Source: Sphingopyxis granuli NBRC 100800 (lineage in GTDB: Bacteria > Pseudomonadota > Alphaproteobacteria > Sphingomonadales > Sphingomonadaceae). Taken from it: a DNA stretch of 64,000 nt. Numbering within the stretch: position 1 is the stretch's first letter; every line of letters begins with the position of its first letter. The notes beneath the pieces are model-generated. The model ran no database searches. It saw nothing but the letters and a program-made list of their open reading frames with translations, and was not told the origin of the DNA. The position numbers and the translations under genes are program-made. The DNA is taken from positions 37,299 through 101,298 of the forward strand of contig NZ_BCUA01000003.1 in NCBI RefSeq assembly GCF_001591045.1, written 5' to 3'. This document shows positions 8,083 to 18,561 of this stretch, piece by piece.

Positions 8083-10785
8083 TCACCACTCTTTCACTTC
8101 ATCCGCTGCCTCTGCACTGGCGCCTTGGGCTCCCTTTGTAACGGCGTCGAGGCGTCCGGTGGGTCCGCTGATCCTTTGGCGACCGACCGCCTGAGCCCTT
8201 TGCACCTCTTCATGGAGATCGCCGGCTCCCACGCGGGGCACTGAACCGGAACCCCCGCCGCCGGTCTGTGCCCGGCTGCGGACTGAGCCCGCGCTTGAAA
8301 TGACCGGTCGGGATACGGGCAGTCCGGTGGCGAGTACGAGGCGATCGTCGATCCCGTCGCGAAGCTGCTCGGCATAACTTTCAACGAACTTTGCCTGCAA
8401 TGCCTGGCCTTCCGGACTGAGCTGGAATGTCACGTCGTCGAACCGAGCGTTGCCATAATAATCGCGGTTGCTTTCGATCTCGGCAAGACCCCATTCTCGG
8501 TAGGCTTGGGACAGATTGAGATTGCCTGCAGCGCTGTTTCCCTCGAAGAAAGACGCTTGGCTCTCAAGACGATTGGCAAGCTCCTCGGCTCGGCGAGCCT
8601 CGATAGTGAAGCTCTGTGCTTCCGTCAGAGAGGCATTCATGCCGCTTGCGGTGCTCGAGATCGACGAGCTTGATGCGGTACTGACCGAGCGAACGAACCC
8701 ATCGCGGGTGCTCGACCAATTGCGGCTGTCAGACATCTGGGACAGGCTCCCAAAGATCCGCGAACGGTCTTCCGAAGCGATGCCGATGTCGCTGTCGGTC
8801 CACGTGCGTGTCCCACCGCCCTTCGCTCCGATGCTCCCAGAGAGCACGCCATTTGAAATTCCGGCTTTTGCCCCAGCTTCGCCACCGAGGAACCAGGCCG
8901 TGGAGATGTCATCGGCCGCTCTGCGGGACAGCCCGAATTGCTGCTGCAGATTGGTCGATGCCTGATCGACTTCGCTGAATGCAGTCTGGATGCTGTCGGA
9001 GTTCGAGGTGCCGGTCGCGCTCTCGAAGGATGCGCCTCGGCTGAACTGGTCCCTGAGCTCGCGGAACTTCGTGACAGCGCTGGTCGTCGATTCCGTGGCG
9101 ACATTGGTATAGGTCTCGCTGTTGGCGCGGGCCTGCGACGCCATCGTCGAAAGGCGCGCCGTGAATTCCTGGCCCAGCGTCGGCGTGAAGGGATAGCTGG
9201 AGGTCGGGATCTGGTCGTAGCTGCCATCCGGGAAGCTCGTGGTCATCGAGCCGGTGTCGCTGAATGTCCGCGTCTGCGGCGCGCCATAGGTGAAGCTTGG
9301 GGCAAACGTGCCTTGGGCGAACTGACGCGTGAGGACGCTCGAGTTTTCGAAGCTGGTGTTGCCGAGCGAGACATTGCCGGTGCTCGCCTCTCGGGCCGCT
9401 TCTTCCGCCGCGTTCTGGCTAGGGTTGAGGTAGCTCGTCGCGTGGTGCGAGATTGCCATGGCGCCCTTCGCCACACCCCCTGCCAGAAACGGGACTGAGG
9501 CGATGAGGTAGCCTGCCAGCAGGCCAATATCGCTGTTCACGTCAGCCATGCCGGTGAAGCTTGCAAGGCTGAGGCCGCTGCTGCCCGTGACCGCGCTCAT
9601 GTCGGCGGCGCCCTTGTACATCAGCATCATGTGGAGGATCACGAACAACGGCCCCCAGGCCGCCAGATAGAAGAAGCCCGTCACATAGCCCTTGAGTGCG
9701 ACCGGCCCCGTCTTGGGAAGCAGGAACAGCGGGAAAAGCACCGGGAAGAGGGCGTAGAACAGCACGGTCAGCACGACGTTCAGGAGCGGGACCCACTTCA
9801 TCGCGTTGCTCGCGATCGAGCCATAGGTCCGCTCGGTCTGGATGTCGGCGCGGGTCTGGGCGTAGACGTCAACATTGCCCGTACCGCTGCTGCCGGACAT
9901 CGAGTGCATCGCCTGGCTCATCGCATTGATCGTCAGCGTCTGCTTGAAGATCTCGGTTGCATTGGCCGAGACCCCGGTCAGGTACTGATAGGCCACCGGC
10001 AGATCGGCAAAGAGCTTGGCCTTGGCGAGCGCGGCTGTCTGGTTGGGGTAGAGCTGACGGCCGAACACCGAACCCATTGCATCGACCAGCCCGGCCCACT
10101 GCGCATTGAGCGTGTCGTAGGCCTCGCGGCAGGTCACGATGTTCGAGCTCACCTGGCCCGTGGTCGCATCGCGGGTCAGGAACCGTTGGGCGCGTGCCTG
10201 GCTGCCCGGCGCGATCGTCGCCCAGATGTCACCTGTCTCCGCCAGCTCCTTCATCGAGTAGCGGCCGAGAAGGACGTCGTAGAACACGCACTGCCGGAAA
10301 TGCTCATCGAGATTGGCGGCGAACTCGGGATCGGAAATCCGCAAGGACCGGGTCGCATCGTAGAGCCGCGCGCCGTAGATCATGCCGTTCTTTGAATAGT
10401 TGAGATCGCCTGGCAGGCCGAACACCACCTCGGCCGAGCCCGTCAGATAATCGCCGACCTGGCTGGTAAAGCTCGCCATGAGAGCCAGGCCCAGTGGCAC
10501 GTTGCTGACATTGGCCGGCGCAAGGCTCGGGTTGAGCCGGTCGGTCACATGGACATCGAGCCGCGGCACCATCAGGCAGGAGTAAATGAGCGTGGCGCCC
10601 AGGAACCAGTTGATCCAGGCGCGCCAGTCCTGATTGAACGCCAGGGTCAGGGCGGACAGGCCAAGGCCCATCACCATGACCACCTGGAGCAGGCTTTTGT
10701 AGCCGCCGTTGCCGGTCCAGGCAGCGACTGCCTGGAAGACGTTGACCAGATAGTCGCCGCCGCCGACCGTGAAAATCTCCACCAT
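8083..10785 (-). CDS. traG: TraG, mating-pair stabilisation / pilus assembly protein
   Basis: 900-residue inner-membrane protein and last gene of the F-type transfer operon. The N-terminal half has several hydrophobic segments (about residues 35-70, 335-400 and 420-450), as in the TraG N-terminal family. The C-terminal half is a long Ser/Thr/Ala-rich periplasmic region typical of F TraG, where this part acts in mating-pair stabilisation and entry exclusion. Length is close to F TraG (about 940). ATG at 10785 has AGGCGGA upstream. It follows traH by 33 bp, the order seen in F-like systems. Confidence 0.9.
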   Translation of the reverse strand: MVEIFTVGGGDYLVNVFQAVAAWTGNGGYKSLLQVVMVMGLGLSALTLAFNQDWRAWINWFLGATLIYSCLMVPRLDVHVTDRLNPSLAPANVSNVPLGLALMASFTSQVGDYLTGSAEVVFGLPGDLNYSKNGMIYGARLYDATRSLRISDPEFAANLDEHFRQCVFYDVLLGRYSMKELAETGDIWATIAPGSQARAQRFLTRDATTGQVSSNIVTCREAYDTLNAQWAGLVDAMGSVFGRQLYPNQTAALAKAKLFADLPVAYQYLTGVSANATEIFKQTLTINAMSQAMHSMSGSSGTGNVDVYAQTRADIQTERTYGSIASNAMKWVPLLNVVLTVLFYALFPVLFPLFLLPKTGPVALKGYVTGFFYLAAWGPLFVILHMMLMYKGAADMSAVTGSSGLSLASFTGMADVNSDIGLLAGYLIASVPFLAGGVAKGAMAISHHATSYLNPSQNAAEEAAREASTGNVSLGNTSFENSSVLTRQFAQGTFAPSFTYGAPQTRTFSDTGSMTTSFPDGSYDQIPTSSYPFTPTLGQEFTARLSTMASQARANSETYTNVATESTTSAVTKFRELRDQFSRGASFESATGTSNSDSIQTAFSEVDQASTNLQQQFGLSRRAADDISTAWFLGGEAGAKAGISNGVLSGSIGAKGGGTRTWTDSDIGIASEDRSRIFGSLSQMSDSRNWSSTRDGFVRSVSTASSSSISSTASGMNASLTEAQSFTIEARRAEELANRLESQASFFEGNSAAGNLNLSQAYREWGLAEIESNRDYYGNARFDDVTFQLSPEGQALQAKFVESYAEQLRDGIDDRLVLATGLPVSRPVISSAGSVRSRAQTGGGGSGSVPRVGAGDLHEEVQRAQAVGRQRISGPTGRLDAVTKGAQGASAEAADEVKEW

Positions 10786-10818
10786 GTCTATTGTTCCGCC
10801 TGGATGTGGTTGGCCCGG

Positions 10819-12255
10819 TCAGTGGGTGAGGGCGCGGCTCTGGACGCCGCGCGACCAGTCGAGCGATGCGGCCATGCCGGGAGACATCGAGGCGGCCAGC
10901 ACGTTCTCGATGAACGCCGTCTTCTCGATGATCTGCAGCACCGCATTGACCTTTAGATGCGTGTTGGCCTGCCGGTCAGCCAGCGCCTGACGCACGACAT
11001 TGACCTGGCTCTGCCACATCGCGATCTTCGCTTCGTCGGCCCCAATGAAGCTCGACATCGAGCGGCCAGCCTCGCTGACAATGCGGTCGAGCACGGCAAA
11101 CAGCAGGTCAACACTGGCGATCTCGGCCAGGGTCTCGCGGTCGTCGGTCGGCATGCCGCGGCCATAGGCCGCCTGGACGGTCAGGATCTTGTACAGCGGG
11201 ATCGATGCGACCTGCAGGAGCTCCTTCTGCTCTTCGGTGATCGCCGCATCATCGCGGATCGCCTGAACCATCCCGCCAATGAGTGCCGCGACGCGCGGCC
11301 GCAGCGCTTTCGATGCGGGCAGGCTCAGCGACTTGAAACCCGGGTTGAGGCACTTTTCCGTCTCGTCGCAGTCGAAAATGAGGACATTGCCGTTCGTGGT
11401 GCCATCGAGCAACGAGGTCACAAGCGTCGACGAGGCTTCGCCAACGATCGGCACGAACTTGCCCGGTTCATCGTCCTTGGGCGGCACGTAGATGATCGTG
11501 CCCAACAGCGTCATGGCATATTCGGCGAGCTCTTCGTCGAAGCGGCCTCCGGGCGAGAAGAACGCCGACTTCTTGAGGATCGTCCAGGTGTAGTTTCGCG
11601 GCACACCGGGATTGACGTCGTCATACTTGCCCGAGCCTTGCGCAGTCGTGCTCGAACGCTGCCCCCTGGTGCCGCAGCCGTGCTTGGCCGCGGCATAGTC
11701 GGTGAAAATGCCCTCGGAGTTGCCGATAGCTTCGCAGACCGCCTTGTCGGCAAGGTCGCCTTTCGGCCAGATTCCGCCCACCAATCCTTGTGCCATCTCG
11801 CAGGAATTGATGTTGAGGTTGTTCATGAGCTGAGCCTTCTGGCTGAACTCCTGCATGATCTTCGAACATTCTGGGCAGACCGTGTCGATCGCCAGGCTGA
11901 AGGCGAAGCCGACGGCATTGTTGGCGACCGCCTTCAGCATCGCCACGATCTCGCTCGCGTTTATGAAGCTGAAGGATCCCGCGAAAATGTCGATACCGCC
12001 GCACCCTGCGCGGGCGCGCGGCAGCTGCAGGTTGGCAATGTTGGTCGTCTTCTGGGGAAAGCGCGTCCAGACATTGCCGAGGCTGTAATAGCCAGCTGAC
12101 TGCCCCTGGAACGCGGTCGGCCCGTTGACGTTGGCTGCGCCGCCGACGTCGTTCAGAAACGAGTCCATCGAACTGCCGACGTCAGCCGATGCACTGGTGA
12201 GAGGAAGGGTAGCTGCAAGGATCGCAGCGACGACTCTTTTCATCCTAGTAGTCAC
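10819..12255 (-). CDS. traH: TraH, conjugative pilus assembly protein
   Basis: 478 residues with an N-terminal signal peptide (about residues 5-24, ending SASA) and scattered paired cysteines, as expected for periplasmic TraH, which acts in pilus extension/retraction and depends on disulphide formation. The start is GTG at 12255, supported by GGAAG at 7 bp; the in-frame ATG at 12243 has no usable ribosome-binding site. It overlaps the end of traF by 11 bp, indicating translational coupling. Length agrees with F TraH (458). Confidence 0.9.
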   Translation of the reverse strand: MTTRMKRVVAAILAATLPLTSASADVGSSMDSFLNDVGGAANVNGPTAFQGQSAGYYSLGNVWTRFPQKTTNIANLQLPRARAGCGGIDIFAGSFSFINASEIVAMLKAVANNAVGFAFSLAIDTVCPECSKIMQEFSQKAQLMNNLNINSCEMAQGLVGGIWPKGDLADKAVCEAIGNSEGIFTDYAAAKHGCGTRGQRSSTTAQGSGKYDDVNPGVPRNYTWTILKKSAFFSPGGRFDEELAEYAMTLLGTIIYVPPKDDEPGKFVPIVGEASSTLVTSLLDGTTNGNVLIFDCDETEKCLNPGFKSLSLPASKALRPRVAALIGGMVQAIRDDAAITEEQKELLQVASIPLYKILTVQAAYGRGMPTDDRETLAEIASVDLLFAVLDRIVSEAGRSMSSFIGADEAKIAMWQSQVNVVRQALADRQANTHLKVNAVLQIIEKTAFIENVLAASMSPGMAASLDWSRGVQSRALTH

Positions 12256-13090
12256 GTCCAGCTTCCTTCGATGTGAGGAGGTAAATCCGGTCCTGAAGCT
12301 CGTCGGCGCTCATCACGCCGTAGCCGATCGGAATAGGGCGGCCGGTCAGGGCGTCCCAGAGCACGACAGCTGGCGTAATCTTGGGCTCCAGGCCCATGCG
12401 GGTGCGCTGGTTGGTCTCGACCGTGTAATTCGGGAAATGCCGCGATGGGCCGCCGTCGGTCGAAATCGCTCGGACAGCGATATGCCAGGTCGAGGCAACA
12501 CTCTGTACGATCGGCGACATGACCTCGCAGGCGCCGCAGCTCTGGGCGAAGAAGTAGAAGAGCCCGTAGCGATCGGAGAGCTGCGCCATTGCCGCGTTCC
12601 GTTCCGCGCTGCGCGAATCCTGCCACTGGCGCTTGCCGAGCGTCGAAACCGGGCGCTGCAGCGTGTAGTCGAGCTCGGGATCCTGCCAGATCGCCCGTTG
12701 CCAGACGTCGCTGAAGAGTGAAGCCCGGTCGAGCTGGGCGCGCTGGAACCGAATGTAGGCCGTCACATTAGCAGGCGTGGGCTCGAGGATCGCCTTGGCC
12801 TTGAGCTCCCGCAAGGTCGCCGTGATTGCGTCAAGCTGGCTCGTGGCGCTCGCAGCCGGCGCGGGTGCCTGCTGTTCCGGCGGCTTGGGCCGGTTGCAGT
12901 AGAACCAGTACCCAAGCCGGCGCTCCTCGCAGTAGAAGCTGTCCTGCCGCTCGCTCGTCTCGGCGCGTGGTGGCGCATCGGTCTGGGTGGTGGCCGTCTG
13001 CGCGTTTGCGGACGGAAGGACGCAAACGGCATTGGCAATCGCGCAGGCGGCAAGCAGCCGCCACGCGGCCTTATTGGCGTGCGCGGGCAT
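12245..13090 (-). CDS. traF: TraF, periplasmic thioredoxin-like pilus assembly protein
   Basis: 281 residues. A signal peptide (about 1-30) is followed by a proline-rich linker and a C-terminal thioredoxin-like fold with SCGACEVM (CxxC, about residue 185). F TraF is a periplasmic pilus assembly protein; many relatives keep the CxxC, as here, suggesting real thiol-disulphide activity towards Cys-rich TraN, TraU and TraH. ATG at 13090 is preceded by GAGGA at 6 bp. The reading frame extends further upstream inside traN, but that part lacks a signal sequence, so I use the internal start. Confidence 0.88.
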   Translation of the reverse strand: MPAHANKAAWRLLAACAIANAVCVLPSANAQTATTQTDAPPRAETSERQDSFYCEERRLGYWFYCNRPKPPEQQAPAPAASATSQLDAITATLRELKAKAILEPTPANVTAYIRFQRAQLDRASLFSDVWQRAIWQDPELDYTLQRPVSTLGKRQWQDSRSAERNAAMAQLSDRYGLFYFFAQSCGACEVMSPIVQSVASTWHIAVRAISTDGGPSRHFPNYTVETNQRTRMGLEPKITPAVVLWDALTGRPIPIGYGVMSADELQDRIYLLTSKEAGRDY

Positions 13091-14798
13091 AATAGTCCTC
13101 GATCTTCTGTTGGATTTCTTGGGTGGCCTGCAGTTCATCAGGCAGGCGGGCGGCGTCGGTGAACTCGGCATAGACTTCGCTGAAGTCCATTCGGCTCAGA
13201 TCAAGCCGGGCGAACTCGTCGATTGTGAACCCGGAGCATTGCTCCGTCTTCGGCTTGCCCCAGGGCTTGTTCAGCTGCTGGCGGCCTTGTTCCTGCAGGA
13301 TCCGCGAGAGCTTGGATTCAAAGCAGCAGTAGACCTTCCGCTTGGTCAGGCACACGCCAAGGAAGGAGGACGAGCAATAAGTGCCGACGTAGGCGCACAG
13401 ACCCTGTGCGTCCTTTTGATGCAGCAGCATCTCCTCGCGGCTGCAGCCCAGTGCCACGAGCAGCTGGATGCCCGGAATCAGCGGGAAGCCTTTGCCCTTG
13501 CAGCAGTTGAGAATGCCGAAAACCTTCGAGGAGCAGCTTTCGCGGGTCCCCTTGAACAGGGTTAGATTGTCAGGATCGAATTCGCGGCGGGCCTGATTCA
13601 TCGCGTTCAACGCGACAACCGCGTCCTTGAACTCGTCATTGGCTTCGCGCTGGATGGTCTCGCACGAGCCATCGATGCAGTAGACATCGCCATCGCAGAT
13701 GAACTGATTGCTGTTCGCGGGCTGGTCCGGAACCGGGCAATCATAAACCCGCTCCCAGGTGCGGCAGGGCTCGCCAGCAAGACAGTCTTCGCGCACGAGC
13801 TTGCAGCCCGGGGTGTCTTCAAGTGTCTGGCAGTCCTGAGCCTCGGTAAACTGTGCGCAGCTGTAACTACGGCTCCATGCCCAGCAAGGCTGCGTCACGG
13901 CGATGCCATCGACAATGCGGGTCACCGGATCGCTGTCGGTGCACGTCTCAGTGTCCTGCTGACATGAGCTGTCGGCTGCGAGGCCAGCGCACTGGCTTTC
14001 GTCGCGTGTCGTCGTGACGACGTTCTCGCCCGTCACCGTATAGGGCGTGGCGCCCTCGACCGGCGCGGTGCAACTGACGAGGTCAACCCTCAGATCGCCG
14101 GAGTTGCAGCCCCAGTAGATCCCGAAATAGGGATCGCACAGGTTGATCGGATAGGACTGCGTGACCGTGCATTGCGGCGCGGGGTAGCGGTTGCAGTTGT
14201 AGACCGAAGCCGGGTCAACCCCGCTGCCGCCAACGCAATAGTAGCCGTAGACCTGACGTTGCTCGACCCGCGCGGTCAATGTCACGGGGCAGGTCCGGGT
14301 TTCTTGGCTGGCGGTGTAGCCGACATTACAGGTTGCCATGTAGCGCGCTGCGGTTCCGCTGGCCGGCGGCAAGGGCACGCAGCGTCCTTGCGTGCCGCCG
14401 ATGGCCATCCCGCTTGTATAGGCGAGCGGATCATCGCTGATTACATTGCTGCGCGCGATCGTCGCATCGAGATCCTGAGGGGCAAACTGGGCCCGCCGGT
14501 CCATCGAGTCCCGCATGGCTTTGTAGCCGGTACTGGTGGTGGCCTGGCTAGCCGCTTCGCGGCTCATCCGGTCCGGATCGTCGAAATAGCCCGACTGACT
14601 TGGTGTGCCGCCGAAATTGGGGATGCGACTGGCATCCGGGTTTGTGGTTGCCGCACTTTGCGCGGATGCCGCCTTGTCTCGCCCGAATGCCTTGCCGTCC
14701 GCCTTGGCAGCATCGGTTGTTGTCTGGGCGTGAAGCGGTCCGGCGAGGGTGAGCAGGAGCGCGAACACGCCTGCGCGACAGAGGATTGGTCGTTTCAT
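13071..14798 (-). CDS. traN: TraN, cysteine-rich outer-membrane mating-pair stabilisation protein
   Basis: 575 residues with a clear signal peptide (about 1-25, ending LHA) and more than 30 cysteines, the hallmark of TraN. TraN sits in the donor outer membrane and contacts recipient porins during mating-pair stabilisation, so its central region decides host preference. The C-terminal third has the conserved Cys-rich block with CCKGKGFPLIPGI. It is slightly shorter than F TraN (602). ATG at 14798 overlaps the trbC stop by 4 bp (ATGA). Confidence 0.9.
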   Translation of the reverse strand: MKRPILCRAGVFALLLTLAGPLHAQTTTDAAKADGKAFGRDKAASAQSAATTNPDASRIPNFGGTPSQSGYFDDPDRMSREAASQATTSTGYKAMRDSMDRRAQFAPQDLDATIARSNVISDDPLAYTSGMAIGGTQGRCVPLPPASGTAARYMATCNVGYTASQETRTCPVTLTARVEQRQVYGYYCVGGSGVDPASVYNCNRYPAPQCTVTQSYPINLCDPYFGIYWGCNSGDLRVDLVSCTAPVEGATPYTVTGENVVTTTRDESQCAGLAADSSCQQDTETCTDSDPVTRIVDGIAVTQPCWAWSRSYSCAQFTEAQDCQTLEDTPGCKLVREDCLAGEPCRTWERVYDCPVPDQPANSNQFICDGDVYCIDGSCETIQREANDEFKDAVVALNAMNQARREFDPDNLTLFKGTRESCSSKVFGILNCCKGKGFPLIPGIQLLVALGCSREEMLLHQKDAQGLCAYVGTYCSSSFLGVCLTKRKVYCCFESKLSRILQEQGRQQLNKPWGKPKTEQCSGFTIDEFARLDLSRMDFSEVYAEFTDAARLPDELQATQEIQQKIEDYYARARQ

Positions 14799-15555
14799 GG
14801 ATCCTGCCTTTCAAGACGGGCGAGGTGCTGGGCCGCGAGCAAAGCGCCGGGGCCGCCGCCGTGCGCGAAGGTCTCAAGGGCGTAGGCTGCGCTGACATTG
14901 CCGCTCATCCGGTCGTGGGGCGGGACCTGCGTCCGACAATCGAACCCGTCGCACAGATCGAAGTCGCTGCTGGTGACGACGTAGGTGGGCACGGTCTCGA
15001 TCCCGAAAGCACGGAAAAGCCGCGGGTCGATACCGACGCCGTCCAGCTGCTCGCCGGGCTTTGCGACTTTTGCCAATGCGTCCGTCAGAGCCTTGGCGCT
15101 GTTGCCAGGCAGACCGCGCAGGGCGACGATGCCGCCGGCCTTGGCCACGTCGTCGATCATTGCCCGTAACGCCGCCGGCGGCATCGAGAGCGAAGCAAAG
15201 GCTATAAACCTTGGCGCATCGCCCATGCCTTCGCTGGTCATGGTGCCGGCATCGGCCACCATCCGGTCAAAGTCGAAGGTGCTGGCCGGATCGTGCTTAG
15301 CACTTGCGGCGGCCTCACGGGTGAAGCGGCGAGCGTGCGCCTCGGCCTCGCTGGTGCTTGTCATGGCCTCCCGCGCCAGCGCCTCGGCCCTTGCGCGAGC
15401 ATTGGCAGAGAGCGCGTCGGCATCACTGGCGCCAGCGCTGGCGCGTGCCCGGATGGCCGCCACATCAAGGTCCGGTTCGGCCGTCTGCGCCGACGCGCCA
15501 GCGAAAGCGGCAAGGCTCGAAAGCGAGGCGATCACAATGAGATGAGGAATGGTTT

Positions 15556-15559
<4 letters not shown>
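14795..15559 (-). CDS. trbC: TrbC, F-type conjugative pilus assembly protein
   Basis: 254 residues. The signal peptide (about 1-22, ending ASA) precedes an Ala/Arg-rich segment of about 60 residues predicted to be helical, then the conserved TrbC domain (FIAFASLSMPPAALRAMI; VPTYVVTSSDFDLCDG), which has a thioredoxin-like appearance. ATG at 15559 overlaps the traU stop as ATGA. F TrbC forms a complex with TraW in the periplasm for pilus assembly, and both genes lie close together here. Confidence 0.88.
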
Positions 15560-16580
<1,021 letters not shown>

Positions 16581-16584
<4 letters not shown>

Positions 16585-17228
16585 GATGGCGCCCGCTCGT
16601 TGGGAGTGACCGGCTGTTCAGTGATGAGGAGCGCGCGACCCTGCTGCTCGACGGTTGCCGGTACTGCGCGAATGCCGAAGTGCTTCACCAGCGTGCCGCC
16701 TTGGTCGAAGTAGAAGCGCCGCTGGCGGGCTTTCATGAGTTTGAGCGGCGCGCCGGCCACGAGGATGAGTTTGGCCTTTGTGCTGGCATAGCGACGGGTG
16801 GCCCAGGCGAGCTGTGCCGGGTCGTCGCCATCGAGGAAGACGAGCGGAGCCCGCAGCGGCACGGTATCGAGCGGATTGACCCTTGTGCCTGCGGCAATGA
16901 TGACCCGGCCCTTGTCGTCGGCAATGTCGCGCTCGACGGTGATCGTCGGATCGAAACGCCAGCTGCGTGTTGCCGGAGCGAGGGAGAGACCTGCGACAGG
17001 CTCTGGCCGGTTGACCCGGGCGATCGTGCGCCGCTTCAGCTCCTCATTGATGCGGGCGGTCTCGCCGGTCTTCTCGAGCTGCGTAAGCCTGGCATGGATC
17101 TGCTGCAGCAGGTCCGGTTCGATGACTGGCCAGACCGTGCCGTTCTGACCGTAATCGCGAGCCATTGCTTCTGGCGCTATGGCCAGCGCCAGCGCAGTGG
17201 CGCATATGGGGAAGGTAAGGAGCCTCAC
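16581..17228 (-). CDS. traW: TraW, periplasmic pilus assembly protein
   Basis: 215 residues starting with GTG at 17228, which overlaps the upstream peptidase stop as GTGA. The signal peptide runs to about residue 23 (PEAMA). The conserved TraW core follows (YGQNGTVWPVIEPDLL; FDPTITVERDIADDKG; LVFLDGDDPAQLAWA). TraW acts with TrbC in the periplasm during pilus assembly. The frame is open further upstream, but the extension lies in the peptidase gene and lacks export features. Confidence 0.9.
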
Positions 17229-17749
17229 AGGATCGGCCTCCCGACCCCGAGAATGCGTGGGCCGCAAATCCAACCGATTGCGGCGTAGCGGCTGTCGAAA
17301 CCGTCCTTGTGTTCGCTTGTGACGAAATAGCAGCTTTTCGGAACGCGGCCCGTCGGGCCGAGCGCGAGGGGTTCACCAAGGCGGCTCGCGAGCTTGGCCT
17401 TTGCGACAGCCTGCCCGTTTACGAAGTAGGTGCGGTTTTGCTCGGTGACGATGTCGCCCGGCACGCCGCTCACCCGCTTACCGAACGGTTTCGGCGCCGC
17501 TCCGAAATGCTTCACCAGCAACGAGGAAGCAGGCGGATCGAATAGGATGATATCCCCGCGGTGCACGGCCGCCCCGCGCGTCACCCAGAGGGCCCAGTAG
17601 GGCAGGCTGGGGCTCACGTTGATCATGAGCGCGTGGCCCTGAGCGAAGGCGGCGAGCGAGGAGAGTGCCAGCGCCCCGGCGCCAAGCCCGCCCCAAAGCA
17701 CGAGACGGCGCGCGGACGCAGAGCGGATCAGGCGATCAGCGGGCAGCAT
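17225..17749 (-). CDS. S26-family (TraF/TrhF-type) signal peptidase
   Basis: 174 residues with one N-terminal membrane anchor (about 18-37). The serine motif is in NVSPSLPYWALW (about residue 46) and the general-base lysine is in GKRVSGVPGD (about 91), followed by the C-terminal box GWICGPRILGVGRPIL. These define the conjugation-type S26 peptidase that processes pilin or other exported transfer proteins. ATG at 17749 has GGGAG at 9 bp and overlaps the trbI end by 14 bp. The canonical F plasmid uses host LepB instead, so a dedicated peptidase marks this as an R27/SXT/sphingomonad-type variant of the F operon. Confidence 0.87.
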   Translation of the reverse strand: MLPADRLIRSASARRLVLWGGLGAGALALSSLAAFAQGHALMINVSPSLPYWALWVTRGAAVHRGDIILFDPPASSLLVKHFGAAPKPFGKRVSGVPGDIVTEQNRTYFVNGQAVAKAKLASRLGEPLALGPTGRVPKSCYFVTSEHKDGFDSRYAAIGWICGPRILGVGRPIL

Positions 17750-18143
17750 CGGGGATGGCTCCCATCCGGCGCACAACATCGGCGCGCACAGATTGCGTCA
17801 GGTCCGGCGTGCTCCCGGCCACCACGGCTTCGGCAACGAGGACCGTGCGGCCTTCGCGGCCCAGCTGCTGCACCGAGGCTTCCACGGCCTTGAGGTAGGC
17901 CTGCACGCGCAGCCTGGTTTCTTCCGGAGGACGACCAGATCGTGCTTCGGCTTCGATGAAGTCGCCCATGATCCGGCTCAGCTGGACCGTCACGACCTCG
18001 CGCTTCTCAAGGGTGAGCACCTTGTCGGTCGTCCAGACGCCCCACAGGACTTGCCCGATCATGCCGACGCCGAGCACGACAGCGGTGAGATTGATCGATG
18101 CCAGCCGCCCGCGCAGGTTGGATGTTGCCAGAATGTTCCTCAC
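17736..18143 (-). CDS. trbI: TrbI, F-type inner-membrane protein
   Basis: 135 residues with one N-terminal transmembrane helix (about 17-38), then a helical periplasmic part with the pattern KREVVTVQLSRIMGDFIEAEA that is typical of the F-type TrbI family. In F it affects pilus outgrowth and retraction. ATG at 18143 overlaps the preceding membrane-protein gene as ATGA. Confidence 0.82.
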   Translation of the reverse strand: MRNILATSNLRGRLASINLTAVVLGVGMIGQVLWGVWTTDKVLTLEKREVVTVQLSRIMGDFIEAEARSGRPPEETRLRVQAYLKAVEASVQQLGREGRTVLVAEAVVAGSTPDLTQSVRADVVRRMGAIPDAAR

Positions 18144-18532
18144 AGCTTTTCTCCCGAGAGTTCGCGGTCGAGATCACGGATGAAGCGCGGCATGCGCCAC
18201 ACGACGACGAGCGTGGCGAGACCGATCAGAACGAACTTGCACTGATCGACGAATGTGACGCGCCGAGTAAAATCCGCCGCCAAAAAGCGATCACCGAGAT
18301 TGGCGACATGGGCGAAGAAGGCGTCGGGATTGCCGCCCGATAGAAGCAGGAAGAAGAGCAGCGGCAGGCCCAGAGCCATCAGATAGGACGAGCCTAGAAA
18401 CAGACTACCGCGCAGCACGATGTAGCAGCCATCGGCGATGCGCGAGCGCCAGGTCGGCACCGACGGGAATAGGGGTTGTTCGTCTTCGGGCGCATCCGTC
18501 CGGTCGAACGGGGTGACGAGGTGGAGAGGCAT
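18140..18532 (-). CDS. Two-helix membrane protein in the tra operon, unknown
   Basis: 130 residues; two hydrophobic segments (about 37-68 and 97-112) separated by a soluble loop, and a charged C-terminus (RFIRDLDRELSGEKL). It sits between traC and trbI and is coupled to trbI by a 4-bp overlap, so it should be part of the transfer apparatus. I do not recognise it as one of the canonical F genes; position suggests a lineage-specific inner-membrane partner of TraC or TrbI. Confidence 0.7.
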   Translation of the reverse strand: MPLHLVTPFDRTDAPEDEQPLFPSVPTWRSRIADGCYIVLRGSLFLGSSYLMALGLPLLFFLLLSGGNPDAFFAHVANLGDRFLAADFTRRVTFVDQCKFVLIGLATLVVVWRMPRFIRDLDRELSGEKL

Positions 18533-18561
18533 GGAGATAGAGATCCTTTGATGAAGAGGTG

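Noticed and set aside
10957..12099. Plus-strand frame of 380 codons opposite traH
   Set aside because: Arg-rich antisense shadow with no ribosome site or homology.
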